From: Paenibacillus taiwanensis DSM 18679
Lineage (GTDB): Bacteria > Bacillota > Bacilli > Paenibacillales > Paenibacillaceae
Assembly (NCBI RefSeq): GCF_000425125.1
Contig: NZ_KE384310.1
Span: 43,191-107,190 of the forward strand
Direction: 5' to 3'
Length of the DNA stretch: 64,000 nt
Part shown: piece by piece, positions 42,498-51,050 of the stretch
Layout of the letters: each line of letters opens with the position of its first letter
Position numbering within the stretch: position 1 is the first letter of the stretch
Made by a program: the position numbers and the translations under genes
Notes under the pieces: model-generated
What the model saw: only the letters and a program-made list of their open reading frames with translations
Databases searched by the model: none
Told to the model about the DNA's origin: nothing

Positions 42498-43910
42498 TTA
42501 CGAATGGCGCCAAGAACGGTGCAAAGCATGGACGCCCATTACGATTTCGTCCATGCTCAACCCGCCAAAGCCGAGTTGAACCATCGATGCCTCAGCTTGG
42601 TCTGGCCGCGCCCAAAAGGGGGATACGGCATAAACCTTAACGCCTTCATTTGCTGCGGCATGGATGAGTTCGGATTCACTCATGCCGTTGTGTACACGCA
42701 ATAAAATATGCAGGCCAGCCCCCTGTCCGACCACCGTAGTATAATGACCCATCACCGCTTGAATGGTCTCAAGCAGCGCGGAATGCTTCTTTTGATATAC
42801 GTTTCGCATTTTACGAATATGAGCTTCCCAATGCCCATTTCGCATAAATAACTCCAACGTTTTTTGATGGAATCGGGATACGGTCTGATCGTATAAACGG
42901 TAGTCTTGTGTATGATACGGCGCTAGCAAAGTAGGAGGCAGCACCATGTAGGCTATGCGCAGAGAGGGGAGAAGGCATTTTGAGAAGGTTCCCAAATAGA
43001 CGGTCCGATGATGGGCATCCAAGCTTTGTAAAGCAGGGATCGGCTTGCCATCATATCGAAACTCGCTGTCATAATCATCCTCAATAATAAGCCCGTCCTG
43101 CTCTTCCGCCCACTTCAGCAATTGTATCCGTTTGGCAAATGGCATAACCATTCCGTAAGGGAACTGGTGAGAGGGCGTAATATAGACGACTTTTGTATTA
43201 CTCTCATATAACTCGTGAATGTTAAGTCCATCCTGCTCCAACGAAATGGGATGAACGTGAAATCCATAATGTTGAAACATCGTTCTAACTCCATCGTAGC
43301 CCGGCTCTTCCATTCCAATGCTGCTCTGACTAGATCTCATTAAACGGGCTAATATACCGAGCAGATACTGAACGCCTGCTCCAATGACAATTTGATTAGG
43401 TGAGCAGTTGACCCCTCTTGATCCGTACAAATACTTGCAAATTTCAACTCGGAGTTCATACTCCCCTTGAGAATCCCCATAAGAGAACAATTCCACTTGC
43501 TCTGGCTGTAAGCATTGGTTGGATAGCTTACGCCAGATGGAAACCGGAAAGTGTGAGGCATCCACGTTGCCATACCGAAAATCATACTGCACCAAGGGTT
43601 TGACCTGCTTACTTGGTTCAAAAGATGTTTGACGCACTGTAGAGGGGGCTGGTATCTTTTCCAGTTCCAATGCAATGACAAACAGTCCGCTTCGTGGTCT
43701 GCTTTGCACATAGCCTTCCGCGATCAATTGGTGATAGGCCTGTTCAACCGTATTACGGCTAATATGGAGGTGAGATGCCAAAGCGCGGATAGAGGGTAAT
43801 CGCGTCATGGCGGCAAGCTTGCCTCGTATAATATCTGTTTTAATGTGTTGATATAGTTGAAAATAGTATGGTTTTGTGGACTTTTCATCCAGTATTAGTG
43901 TGATATCGAT
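42498..43910 (-). CDS. MocR/GabR-PdxR family regulator (GntR HTH plus aminotransferase fold)
   Basis: PLP-dependent transcription regulator. The winged helix (KPYYFQLYQHIKTDIIRGKLAAMTRLPSIRALASHLHISRNTVEQAYHQLIAEGYVQSRPRSG) needs codons upstream of the first ATG (43808). The open frame continues to (I)DITLILDEK, aligning with GabR's MDIT start, at an ATC codon (43910-43908) 8 bp behind GGAGG; a CTG at 43913 is the alternative. The aminotransferase domain has IIEDDYDSEFRYDG and the PLP Lys in LGTFSKCLLPSLRIAY. Divergent from a GNAT gene, its probable target. Start uncertain. Confidence 0.82.
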   Translation of the reverse strand: MDITLILDEKSTKPYYFQLYQHIKTDIIRGKLAAMTRLPSIRALASHLHISRNTVEQAYHQLIAEGYVQSRPRSGLFVIALELEKIPAPSTVRQTSFEPSKQVKPLVQYDFRYGNVDASHFPVSIWRKLSNQCLQPEQVELFSYGDSQGEYELRVEICKYLYGSRGVNCSPNQIVIGAGVQYLLGILARLMRSSQSSIGMEEPGYDGVRTMFQHYGFHVHPISLEQDGLNIHELYESNTKVVYITPSHQFPYGMVMPFAKRIQLLKWAEEQDGLIIEDDYDSEFRYDGKPIPALQSLDAHHRTVYLGTFSKCLLPSLRIAYMVLPPTLLAPYHTQDYRLYDQTVSRFHQKTLELFMRNGHWEAHIRKMRNVYQKKHSALLETIQAVMGHYTTVVGQGAGLHILLRVHNGMSESELIHAAANEGVKVYAVSPFWARPDQAEASMVQLGFGGLSMDEIVMGVHALHRSWRHS

Positions 43911-44130
43911 CAGTTTCCCCTCCGTTCCCGATCTTACAATCTGACCCTGTCATTTAATTAAGAACTGTCACTACTAAAGGGGTCAGAGGAATAATACAAT
44001 TATATCACTTCCAGTTGAACAGACGACTATCGGTTATTTTCTTAAATGACTATTGTATACGTAGACTATTCCTGTTCTGGTTTTATGATGATGTCAAGGC
44101 GTGAGATAGACTTAATTAAGGAGGGAAAGC

Positions 44131-44601
44131 ATGGATAACTATGTGGTACGAAAGGCGGGGCAGCAGGACATTCAGCCGCTCAGCTTGCTTATGGAGGCGT
44201 ACATCGTTGATTTTTACAAGTGTCCTCGACCTGAGGAGGAACGTCTATTCAGTCTCATTCAGATGCTGCTCCAAGGAAAGGAAGGCATTCAATTTGTTGC
44301 CGAGCAGAATGGGGAGCTTGTAGGTTTTGCAACTCTCTATTTCACATACAGCTCAATCAAAGCACACAAAATTGCGATTATGAACGACTTGTATGTTGTG
44401 GAGGGGCTGCGTGGTGCAGGAGTAGGAACCGATTTGTTTCAGGCGTGCCATTCCTATCAACTATCGCATGGCTACGCCTCAATGATTTGGGAGACGGCAA
44501 GCAGCAACAACCGTGCGCAAGCGTTCTATAGGAAAATGGGCGCCGTACCGGAAGATTGGATTACCTACAGCTTGGAAGGCGAGCAATCTGGGGGAAGTTA
44601 G
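44131..44601 (+). CDS. GNAT family N-acetyltransferase
   Basis: 156 residues from ATG 44131 behind TAAGGAGGG. The acetyl-CoA-binding motif A is LYVVEGLRGAGVGTDLFQAC, and motif B is WETASSNNRAQAFYRKMGAV. It is transcribed away from the MocR-type regulator, with about 220 bp between the two starts, so that regulator may control it. Substrate unknown. Followed by a strong terminator. Confidence 0.9.
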   Translation: MDNYVVRKAGQQDIQPLSLLMEAYIVDFYKCPRPEEERLFSLIQMLLQGKEGIQFVAEQNGELVGFATLYFTYSSIKAHKIAIMNDLYVVEGLRGAGVGTDLFQACHSYQLSHGYASMIWETASSNNRAQAFYRKMGAVPEDWITYSLEGEQSGGS

Positions 44602-44623
44602 AAGTTTGAAGGCAATCATCAGG

Positions 44624-44648
44624 AAAGCACCGTAGAGGTGCTTTTTTT
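44624..44648 (+). terminator. Terminator of the GNAT gene
   Basis: AAAGCACC (44624-44631) pairs with GGTGCTTT (44637-44644) around GTAGA, followed by a T-run. Confidence 0.92.
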
Positions 44649-44845
44649 GCGTTCTTGGAAGCATGACAAATTTGAACGGGGCTGCTTCACTTTGACGCTT
44701 GACTGTGGGACAATGGCATTGGTTCTACTGGTATTACACAGCAATAGTTGTAACTCACAGCATGTCCATGTTAGCAAATAAATCTTTTCGAGCCCGATTG
44801 ATGTATGATTAGAGAACATACACACTTTTCAAGGAGGAACTCGCC

Positions 44846-45520
44846 GTGGGAATGTTGTCAAGATTTGGTGATGTTATTAGAGTACGCGTTAACGCCTTGC
44901 TGGGTAAGTCAGAAGATCCGGTGAAGGCTGTCGATGAATATATGCGGAAGTTGAACGATGAGCTCAGAAAAGTAAACGCAGAAACGGCTTCCGTATTGGC
45001 GGATGAGAGAAAGTCAAAACGAGCACTGGATGAATGCCAGTCGGAGATCGATAAGCTGCGACGTTATACGGAGCAGGCAGTAGCGGAGGGGAACGAGGAG
45101 GAAGCGAAAAAGTTACTGGAGAGAAAGCAAATACTGGTTGAAAAACAATACCAATTACAAGCTTCTTATGAGCTGGTATCGTCAAGCGCCGCAAACCTAA
45201 AGCAGCTCCAACATAAAATGGAGTCGGCTCGTAATGAGTTGGAAGCACGGCGTGTCAAGTTAAAGGGAAAGTTGTCGGCTGCCCAAGCACAAGAGCTTAT
45301 AAATGCAATGGGTTCTCCTTCAGGGGATGGAGATTCGATTTTTGGGAAAATGGAAGCAGAAGTTAATACTGCTTACGATGAAGCGATGGCAATAGCCGAG
45401 CTTAGGGCAGAAACGAAGGACAATCTGGATGAGCAATTCGCTCAATTTGAGAAGACCCCAGAAGTGTATACAGAGGATGAACTAGCTGCAAGCAAAGGAA
45501 ACATAAAAAATAAGGACTAA
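44846..45520 (+). CDS. pspA: PspA/IM30 family envelope-stress protein
   Basis: 224-residue peripheral membrane protein, almost entirely helical coiled coil (about residues 25-150, rich in heptads with Glu/Lys/Gln). The N-terminus MGMLSRFGDVIRVRVNALLGKSEDP is the amphipathic membrane-binding helix plus PspA signature. GTG 44846 follows AAGGAGGAA. PspA oligomers patch stressed membranes. It leads a four-gene operon equivalent to B. subtilis pspA-ydjGHI, which is sigma-W dependent there; I could not find a clear sigma-W promoter here. Confidence 0.93.
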   Translation: MGMLSRFGDVIRVRVNALLGKSEDPVKAVDEYMRKLNDELRKVNAETASVLADERKSKRALDECQSEIDKLRRYTEQAVAEGNEEEAKKLLERKQILVEKQYQLQASYELVSSSAANLKQLQHKMESARNELEARRVKLKGKLSAAQAQELINAMGSPSGDGDSIFGKMEAEVNTAYDEAMAIAELRAETKDNLDEQFAQFEKTPEVYTEDELAASKGNIKNKD

Positions 45521-45547
45521 CCGTTCCCTAGTTATCGAGGTGAGCAC

Positions 45548-46585
45548 ATGCCAGTTATCGCGTACAAATGTCCAAGCTGTGGCAGCGGGATGGTGTTTGA
45601 TGTGGAGACAGGGACGTTGTCCTGTCACAGCTGCGGAAGACAAGACAATATAGAGCACATTTCAGATCCGCTTACACAACATGTGTTTGCAGAAGAAGAT
45701 GAAGCACAGGAGTATCATTGTACTAGTTGTGGCGCTGTCATTATGACTGATGCTAAGACGAGTGCAACAAGCTGTAGCTTTTGCGGTTCGGCCGTTGTTC
45801 TCGGTGACCGACTGACCGGAAAGCTGGCTCCAGTGAAAATTATTCCGTTTTCAGTTAGTAAAGAGCAAGCGATGAAGGCTTTTCGAAAATGGTGCAGGAG
45901 GGGCACGTTAACACCTAGGGGATTTATGTCAGCGAATCGAATCAAGGGGATAACTGGAATGTACGTTCCATTTTGGCTCTATGATTTGCATAATGAGGTT
46001 GAGGTACATGGCAGCGGTACAAAAGTGAGCATCTACAGGAGCGGTGAGTATGAGTACACAAAGACTGATTATTTTCAGATATACCGGAAAATAGGTCTGA
46101 ACTATACAAAAGTGCCGATTGATGCTGCTGAGAAAATGAATGATGAGCTCATGGATAAATTAGAGCCGTTTGCTTATGAGCGGCTAGAAAGCTTTAAGAC
46201 GCCTTATCTTGCCGGCTATGTGGCTGAAAGGTACAGCTATAATGATGAGGAGCTTTTGCCCCGCGCAAAGGATAAAATTTACGAATACATTAATGGTTAC
46301 ATCAATTCTACGACAACGGCCTATAGCAGCGTTAGTTATGCTGACGTGCAAATCGATACTGTAATAGCGCGTGCTGATTATGTGCTGCTTCCTGTATGGG
46401 TCATTCATTACGACTATAAGCAGTCAAAATACACGTTTGCTATGAACGGTCAAACGGGCAAGGTGGTTGGCAAGCCACCGATAAGTAAGGCAAAAGTGGC
46501 TGCTTGGTTTGCAGGTGTTTCCGCTATCTCATTCTTAGCTATGCAATTGCTGACCTTTTGGATGATAGGGGGGACAACTTGGTGA
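45548..46585 (+). CDS. ydjG: YdjG-like protein with two zinc ribbons
   Basis: 345 residues, ATG 45548 behind ATCGAGGTGA. The N-terminus has CPSCGSGMVF...CHSCG and CTSCG...CSFCG, two TFIIB-type zinc-ribbon modules of four Cys each. A mixed alpha/beta region with WLYDLHNEVEVHGSG follows, and a C-terminal membrane segment (VAAWFAGVSAISFLAMQLLTFWMI). Second gene of the pspA operon; it overlaps the next gene by 4 bp. In Bacillus the YdjG/YdjH pair recruits PspA to membrane, known from the family. Confidence 0.87.
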   Translation: MPVIAYKCPSCGSGMVFDVETGTLSCHSCGRQDNIEHISDPLTQHVFAEEDEAQEYHCTSCGAVIMTDAKTSATSCSFCGSAVVLGDRLTGKLAPVKIIPFSVSKEQAMKAFRKWCRRGTLTPRGFMSANRIKGITGMYVPFWLYDLHNEVEVHGSGTKVSIYRSGEYEYTKTDYFQIYRKIGLNYTKVPIDAAEKMNDELMDKLEPFAYERLESFKTPYLAGYVAERYSYNDEELLPRAKDKIYEYINGYINSTTTAYSSVSYADVQIDTVIARADYVLLPVWVIHYDYKQSKYTFAMNGQTGKVVGKPPISKAKVAAWFAGVSAISFLAMQLLTFWMIGGTTW

Positions 46586-47376
46586 ACCGAAAGTATACAT
46601 TTTTTGCAGTTCTGTTCTTAATCGTTACTACGTTGGTCGCTCCCTTGCAATTGGCAGCAGGAGAAGCGGCTTCAATACACAATAAGCAGCTTATTTATGA
46701 TGAAGCGGGCTTACTCAGTCAAGAAGCGTACAATGAGCTTAACGCTCTGGCTAATCAATATGGAGTTGAAAACGAAACTGACATTATCATTGTTACCGTA
46801 AACAACGAATCTGCTATCGATGTAAAGAGAATGACACAAGGGTTTTACGATGAACACGCCCCTGGCTACGATAAGCCTCATGGCAATGCTGTCATTTTGA
46901 CGTTGGACATGCATGCTCGGGAATTGTATCTAGCCGGCTTCTATAAAGCTAAGCTTTACTTGGATGACAAGAGGCTGGATCGTATACGTGACCAGATTGC
47001 TCCCGATTTAACAGCTGGCAATTACAAGCAGGCGTTTGAAACCTACATTCAAACCGCACATGAATATATGGGATTCAAGCCAGGAGTAAATCCAGACAAC
47101 CCCTTTTATAAGGTTTGGGTGCAATTGGGTATTTCTGTGCTCATAGGTGGAATAATCGTTACGGCGATGGTTTATCGATCTGGAGGACGTGTAACCGTAA
47201 ATGCACGAACCTACGAGGATGCAGCTTCCTCAGGCATTATAGATAATGAGGACACGTATCTTCATACAAACACAACTAAAAGGAAAATCGAAAAGAGCAG
47301 TAGCGGCGGCTCAAGTGGAGGGGGAGGGACTACCTCAGGAGGCCACTCACATAGCGGTAGCAGAGGATCATTTTAA
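46582..47376 (+). CDS. ydjH: YdjH-like TPM domain membrane protein
   Basis: 264 residues from GTG 46582, coupled to the ydjG stop (GTGA). Signal peptide or first membrane segment MNRKYTFFAVLFLIVTTLVAPL, an extracytoplasmic TPM domain (IYDEAGLLSQEAYNELNALANQYG, TDIIIVTVNN, NAVILTLDMHARELYLAG), a membrane segment (VWVQLGISVLIGGIIVTAMVY), and a Gly/Ser/His-rich tail ending GSRGSF. The longer open frame upstream overlaps ydjG and is not used. Confidence 0.87.
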   Translation: MNRKYTFFAVLFLIVTTLVAPLQLAAGEAASIHNKQLIYDEAGLLSQEAYNELNALANQYGVENETDIIIVTVNNESAIDVKRMTQGFYDEHAPGYDKPHGNAVILTLDMHARELYLAGFYKAKLYLDDKRLDRIRDQIAPDLTAGNYKQAFETYIQTAHEYMGFKPGVNPDNPFYKVWVQLGISVLIGGIIVTAMVYRSGGRVTVNARTYEDAASSGIIDNEDTYLHTNTTKRKIEKSSSGGSSGGGGTTSGGHSHSGSRGSF

Positions 47377-47406
47377 CTCAACTGAAGCAGAAGGGAAGGG
47401 TGCACA

Positions 47407-48396
47407 ATGAGCTTTTTTAGAAATCAATTTGCAAACGTTGTAGAATGGGAAGAATTTAGAGATGATATGATTTTTTGGAAATGGGACAACCCAGAAGTTA
47501 AAAAGGGAAGCAGGTTAATTATTCGTCCAGGCCAGGACGCTATTTTTATAAATAATGGCAAGATTGAAGGGGTATTTGAGGATGAAGGAGAGTATAAGAT
47601 TGATTCGGATATTATTCCTTTCCTGTCCACGTTAAAAGGTTTTAAGTTTGGTTTTAACAGCGGGATGCGGGTGGAAGTTCTTTTTGTAAACACAAAGGAA
47701 TTTATGGTCAAGTGGGGAACGCAGCAACCGATTATGATTCCGACTCCACAGCTTCCAGGCGGTATGCCTATTCGCGCTAACGGCACATTTAACTTTAAGG
47801 TGAACGATTATGTTGCACTGATTGATAAAGTTGCTGGAATAAAAGAAAGTTACTTGGTTGACGATGTTAAAGTCCGCTTGATGGCTGTGCTGGATCAACT
47901 GTTAATGAAGTGGATTAGTAGAGAAGGGAAGGATATGTTTAATTTACAAGCCAATGCTTCTGATATCGCCAATGGGATTCGTGAAGATCTGGATCGGCAA
48001 GTGATGGACAATGGGATGACGATTACAGGCTTCCAAATTATGAGCTTTAGTTATCCTCAAGAAATTCAAGATATGATTACGAAGACGGCTTCCCATGAAA
48101 TGATCGGCAATTTGCAAAAATATCAGCAGGTTAGTATGACGGACAGTATTGCCTCTGGCAGAGCAACAGGGGGTGGAGCTGCTTCGGATATGGCAAGTAT
48201 GATGATCGGAATGAATATGGCAAACGACATGATGAAAAATATGAATCAAGGTCAAAAGGAGTCACGTGCATCTGAGTCAGCTCCTGCGGCATCTCCCTCT
48301 GAGGGCGGTAAAAAGGTGAATTTTTGCCCGAACTGCGGTGCGAAAAACGAAGGCGCTAATTTCTGCCCGAATTGTGGTCATAAATTGAGCCTGTAA
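47407..48396 (+). CDS. ydjI: YdjI-like SPFH domain protein with C-terminal zinc ribbons
   Basis: 329 residues, ATG 47407 behind GAAGGGAAGGG. An SPFH/virion-core-like domain covers most of the length (RDDMIFWKWDNPEVKKGSRLIIRPGQDAIFINNGKIEGVFEDEG). A Met-rich segment (MASMMIGMNMANDMM) follows, then FCPNCGAKNEGANFCPNCG, a double zinc ribbon. Last gene of the envelope-stress operon; likely a scaffold at lipid microdomains. Confidence 0.9.
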   Translation: MSFFRNQFANVVEWEEFRDDMIFWKWDNPEVKKGSRLIIRPGQDAIFINNGKIEGVFEDEGEYKIDSDIIPFLSTLKGFKFGFNSGMRVEVLFVNTKEFMVKWGTQQPIMIPTPQLPGGMPIRANGTFNFKVNDYVALIDKVAGIKESYLVDDVKVRLMAVLDQLLMKWISREGKDMFNLQANASDIANGIREDLDRQVMDNGMTITGFQIMSFSYPQEIQDMITKTASHEMIGNLQKYQQVSMTDSIASGRATGGGAASDMASMMIGMNMANDMMKNMNQGQKESRASESAPAASPSEGGKKVNFCPNCGAKNEGANFCPNCGHKLSL

Positions 48397-48469
48397 CTTA
48401 TGGACCTTTCACATCATGATCGATAATCAGGGCGACCTTAGTTACAACTGATTAGGGGATCGATGTGGA

Positions 48470-48498
48470 CAGCCCCCGAGCTATAAGTTCGGGGGCTG
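48470..48498. terminator. GC-rich hairpin between ydjI and the fusion gene
   Basis: CAGCCCCCGA (48470-48479) pairs with TCGGGGGCTG (48489-48498). It sits between two convergent genes; no T-run, so it is a probable but not certain bidirectional terminator. Confidence 0.55.
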
Positions 48499-48525
48499 CT
48501 GCTTGCACGTACGCATAAGTGATTG

Positions 48526-50367
48526 CTAATGGCTAATCCACTTGCTTATCCATTGGGCAGTATCCTTTGGATGAGAGATAGGGAACTGGTGAGCATAGGG
48601 CAAACGAGTAATCTGGAAATTAAGATAAGGCATCGGAATTTCGTAGTTAAGCTCTTTTGTCCCCCATAGAATGGCAACTTTGTTATCATCCCAACGGGTG
48701 GGATTAAGCGAAATAGAATCCGACTGGGTGAGCGCCGACATCACCTCTGTTGTTGTTTTCCGAACACGCGCAGATTTTAGCTCATCCTGTATATACGGGA
48801 TGTAATCCACAGGAATGTCCTCTTCTTGCAAGAAGGCTTGTGATTGCAGCATCCTTTTCTGTAATGCTGCTTTAGACATAAATCTCAGCATGGTGCGGGT
48901 CAACAATGACGCTTTGTAGCCAGAATGTAAAGCCTGAAGTACAGGTTGCAGCAAAATAACCTTTTTAAGACGATCCTGTAGTTGTCGTTTCTCCATCATG
49001 TTAGCTGCAAGGTATCCCCCAAAAGAATGCCCTACAACGATAACCTCGGATTGTATGCTAAGTATCAATTCCATGATCGCTTGCTCAAACCCCTTTATAA
49101 TTGCAGGGTTATGGTGAAAAGGAGAACGGCCAAATCCAGGGAGATCAACCACATATATCGGATGTCCCGTTTGGGACAATTGCTGTGCCAACGGCAATAA
49201 ATGATATGCCGTATTAAATGTACCGTGCAGAATAACTATAGGTGTTCCTTCCCCCGGCCTTTCGATAGTGGCTACATTTGCTCTTCTATGAAGGTGAAAT
49301 GGAGGAGGTACAGGAATCGTTCCATGCGAAATTCGGTAATCTAAATCCGAAATGACAAAAGGTAACGTCGCAGGAGATACTGATAGATCAAGGTTGTTTT
49401 TTTGTTCCAAAGCAAGCTTGGGCGCGACGGGAAAATCGGTATTGACGATAAAATCTATCGATTCCTTGGGCATACTCACGAGTTTGTCTGCGCCAAGGTT
49501 CAAGACTGCTTTTATGAAGCGATGGGGCATAGCACCAAACGGACCGCTTACACGCAATTCTTTGGAAATTAGCTGCGTTAGTTCTACCATGTTGGGGCTG
49601 CTTTCTTTTGGGTCCAATAAATAATAGGTACGATCGATAGGGTGCTCCTCTGCGGTTAATGCAGCAATAAATGCGGCAACGTGATCGACATGCACCAAGG
49701 GCAGCCAGTAATCCTTCCCTCCTGGGGCCAAAGGCATAAGGTTGCGACGTACAGTATCCACTAGAATACCTAGTCCTCCGACTTGTTCCGTAATGCCTGT
49801 GTAAGAATGACCGATGACTACACTAGGGTTAACGACAGAAAGAGGAATCCCCAACGGACGGAGGGTCTGACGAATGAGGAGATCGGCTGCAAATTTCATT
49901 TTTTCATATGGAGGTTCTTTCGAATCTTGAATAATTTGCGGCTTGCTGCCGGTATTATGTTCCGAATAGGGCGATTTGAATCCGACAACGTGAATAAAGT
50001 GTTTCAAAGAATGAGATGTATGTATCATTTTGGCTATATTCGCTATTTCCTGAGCGGCATTTACAAACACTTGTTGTGCCTCTTCTGCTGATAAAACAAT
50101 ATCCATCGGGCCTCCAGCATGAATAACGATGTCGACATGGCCTAAAAGCTGCAAATCCGTGGGGCTTAAACCAAGAGCAGGCTTAGTGAGATCGCCTTGA
50201 ACGGGTGTGAGTACCGAAAAATTGTGCCATCCAATGCCTCTCATGGCCTCCATTAGCTTATCCTTCGATCGGACGAGAACATAGATCTTATGATTAGCCT
50301 TTGCCAATGCCGCCAGTACATGCCGACCGATAAAGCCGCTGCCACCTGTCATAAAAATAGTACTCAT
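48526..50367 (-). CDS. Fusion of NAD(P)-dependent reductase/epimerase and alpha/beta-hydrolase
   Basis: 613 residues, ATG at 50367 behind GAGGAGGAA. Residues 1 to about 350: Rossmann fold of the extended SDR / male-sterility type, with TGGSGFIGRHVLAAL and the catalytic YxxxK in PPYEKMKFAAD. From about residue 375: an alpha/beta-hydrolase with IVILHGTFNTAYHLLPLA, nucleophile elbow GHSFGGYLA, and a C-terminal His in PYAHQFPISHP. The two halves suggest sequential work on a lipid-like or thioester substrate. An 18-bp palindrome (50399-50416) upstream and the TetR gene 65 bp before it indicate repression. Confidence 0.88.
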   Translation of the reverse strand: MSTIFMTGGSGFIGRHVLAALAKANHKIYVLVRSKDKLMEAMRGIGWHNFSVLTPVQGDLTKPALGLSPTDLQLLGHVDIVIHAGGPMDIVLSAEEAQQVFVNAAQEIANIAKMIHTSHSLKHFIHVVGFKSPYSEHNTGSKPQIIQDSKEPPYEKMKFAADLLIRQTLRPLGIPLSVVNPSVVIGHSYTGITEQVGGLGILVDTVRRNLMPLAPGGKDYWLPLVHVDHVAAFIAALTAEEHPIDRTYYLLDPKESSPNMVELTQLISKELRVSGPFGAMPHRFIKAVLNLGADKLVSMPKESIDFIVNTDFPVAPKLALEQKNNLDLSVSPATLPFVISDLDYRISHGTIPVPPPFHLHRRANVATIERPGEGTPIVILHGTFNTAYHLLPLAQQLSQTGHPIYVVDLPGFGRSPFHHNPAIIKGFEQAIMELILSIQSEVIVVGHSFGGYLAANMMEKRQLQDRLKKVILLQPVLQALHSGYKASLLTRTMLRFMSKAALQKRMLQSQAFLQEEDIPVDYIPYIQDELKSARVRKTTTEVMSALTQSDSISLNPTRWDDNKVAILWGTKELNYEIPMPYLNFQITRLPYAHQFPISHPKDTAQWISKWISH

Positions 50368-50398
50368 TGTCTAATTTCCTCCTCATTAATATATTTAA

Positions 50399-50416
50399 TA
50401 GTACTATATAGTACTA
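50399..50416. promoter_or_regulatory. TetR operator O1 (perfect palindrome)
   Basis: TAGTACTAT-ATAGTACTA, a perfect 18-bp palindrome between tetR and the fusion gene. It matches 17 of 18 positions of O2 at 51017-51034. Confidence 0.85.
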
Positions 50417-50432
50417 ATTGTGGGTAAAAAAA

Positions 50433-51014
50433 TTACTTCAGCATAAAAGCCAAAGTTTGAAGGATGTTAGGCAGTAATAAATCATCTTGTCTAGTGTGTT
50501 GTAAAAATAAAGCCCCTTCGATAGTAGACAGAATAAGAGCAGCAAGCTGTGAAGGGGGAATCTGAGTACTAAACTCCTTACGTGTAATTCCTTCTTGCAG
50601 TAGATTTTCTATCGTGTGCTGTTGATTTTGAAAAAAGCGGCTGATTGCCTTTCTCACAAACTCAAATTCATGAGAGGTTTGGACGTAAATCGTAAGAAAG
50701 GGGCATCCGCCTAAACTGTTCGACTGATGCTCAGACAGCAGCATCGTAATTTGGCCAATTCGTTCTACTACAGATTGCTCTGTTTTTTGCGTAATGTCAT
50801 CAATGATGTGGTTGTATTGACCGATCATTTGATCGACAATAGCGGCTAAAAGCTCCTCCTTGCTTTTGAAATGATAGTAAATATTAGTTTTGGATACTTT
50901 GCTTACAGCAACGATTTCATCCATACTGGTAACTTGATACCCTTTTTCAAGAAAAAGGGTTGTTGCTACTTCCATAACGATGCTGCGATTTGAGGTTTTG
51001 GCTTTTTTGATCAT
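50433..51014 (-). CDS. TetR/AcrR family regulator
   Basis: 193 residues if it starts at ATG 51014 (MIKKAKTSNRSIVMEVA). The frame is open further to a TTG at 51050, but that stretch is the promoter and operator. HTH: TTLFLEKGYQVTSMDEIVAVSKVSKTNIYYHFKSKEELL. The C-terminal domain resembles the YcdC/AefR-like group (GGCPFLTIYVQTSHEFEFVRKAI). No ribosome binding site precedes the ATG, and the predicted transcription start falls at it, so the message is probably leaderless. It likely represses itself and the fusion gene. Confidence 0.88.
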   Translation of the reverse strand: MIKKAKTSNRSIVMEVATTLFLEKGYQVTSMDEIVAVSKVSKTNIYYHFKSKEELLAAIVDQMIGQYNHIIDDITQKTEQSVVERIGQITMLLSEHQSNSLGGCPFLTIYVQTSHEFEFVRKAISRFFQNQQHTIENLLQEGITRKEFSTQIPPSQLAALILSTIEGALFLQHTRQDDLLLPNILQTLAFMLK

Positions 51015-51016
51015 AT

Positions 51017-51034
51017 TAGAACTATATAGTACTA
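51017..51034. promoter_or_regulatory. TetR operator O2
   Basis: TAGAACTATATAGTACTA, one mismatch from the O1 palindrome. It covers the tetR -10, as expected for autorepression. Confidence 0.82.
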
Positions 51035-51050
51035 AATTATTGTTTGTCAA
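51023..51050 (-). promoter_or_regulatory. Sigma-A promoter of tetR
   Basis: TTGACA (51050-51045), 16-bp spacer, TATATA (51028-51023). The expected start, 7-9 bp past the -10, is at 51016-51014, i.e. on or next to the ATG. Confidence 0.75.
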
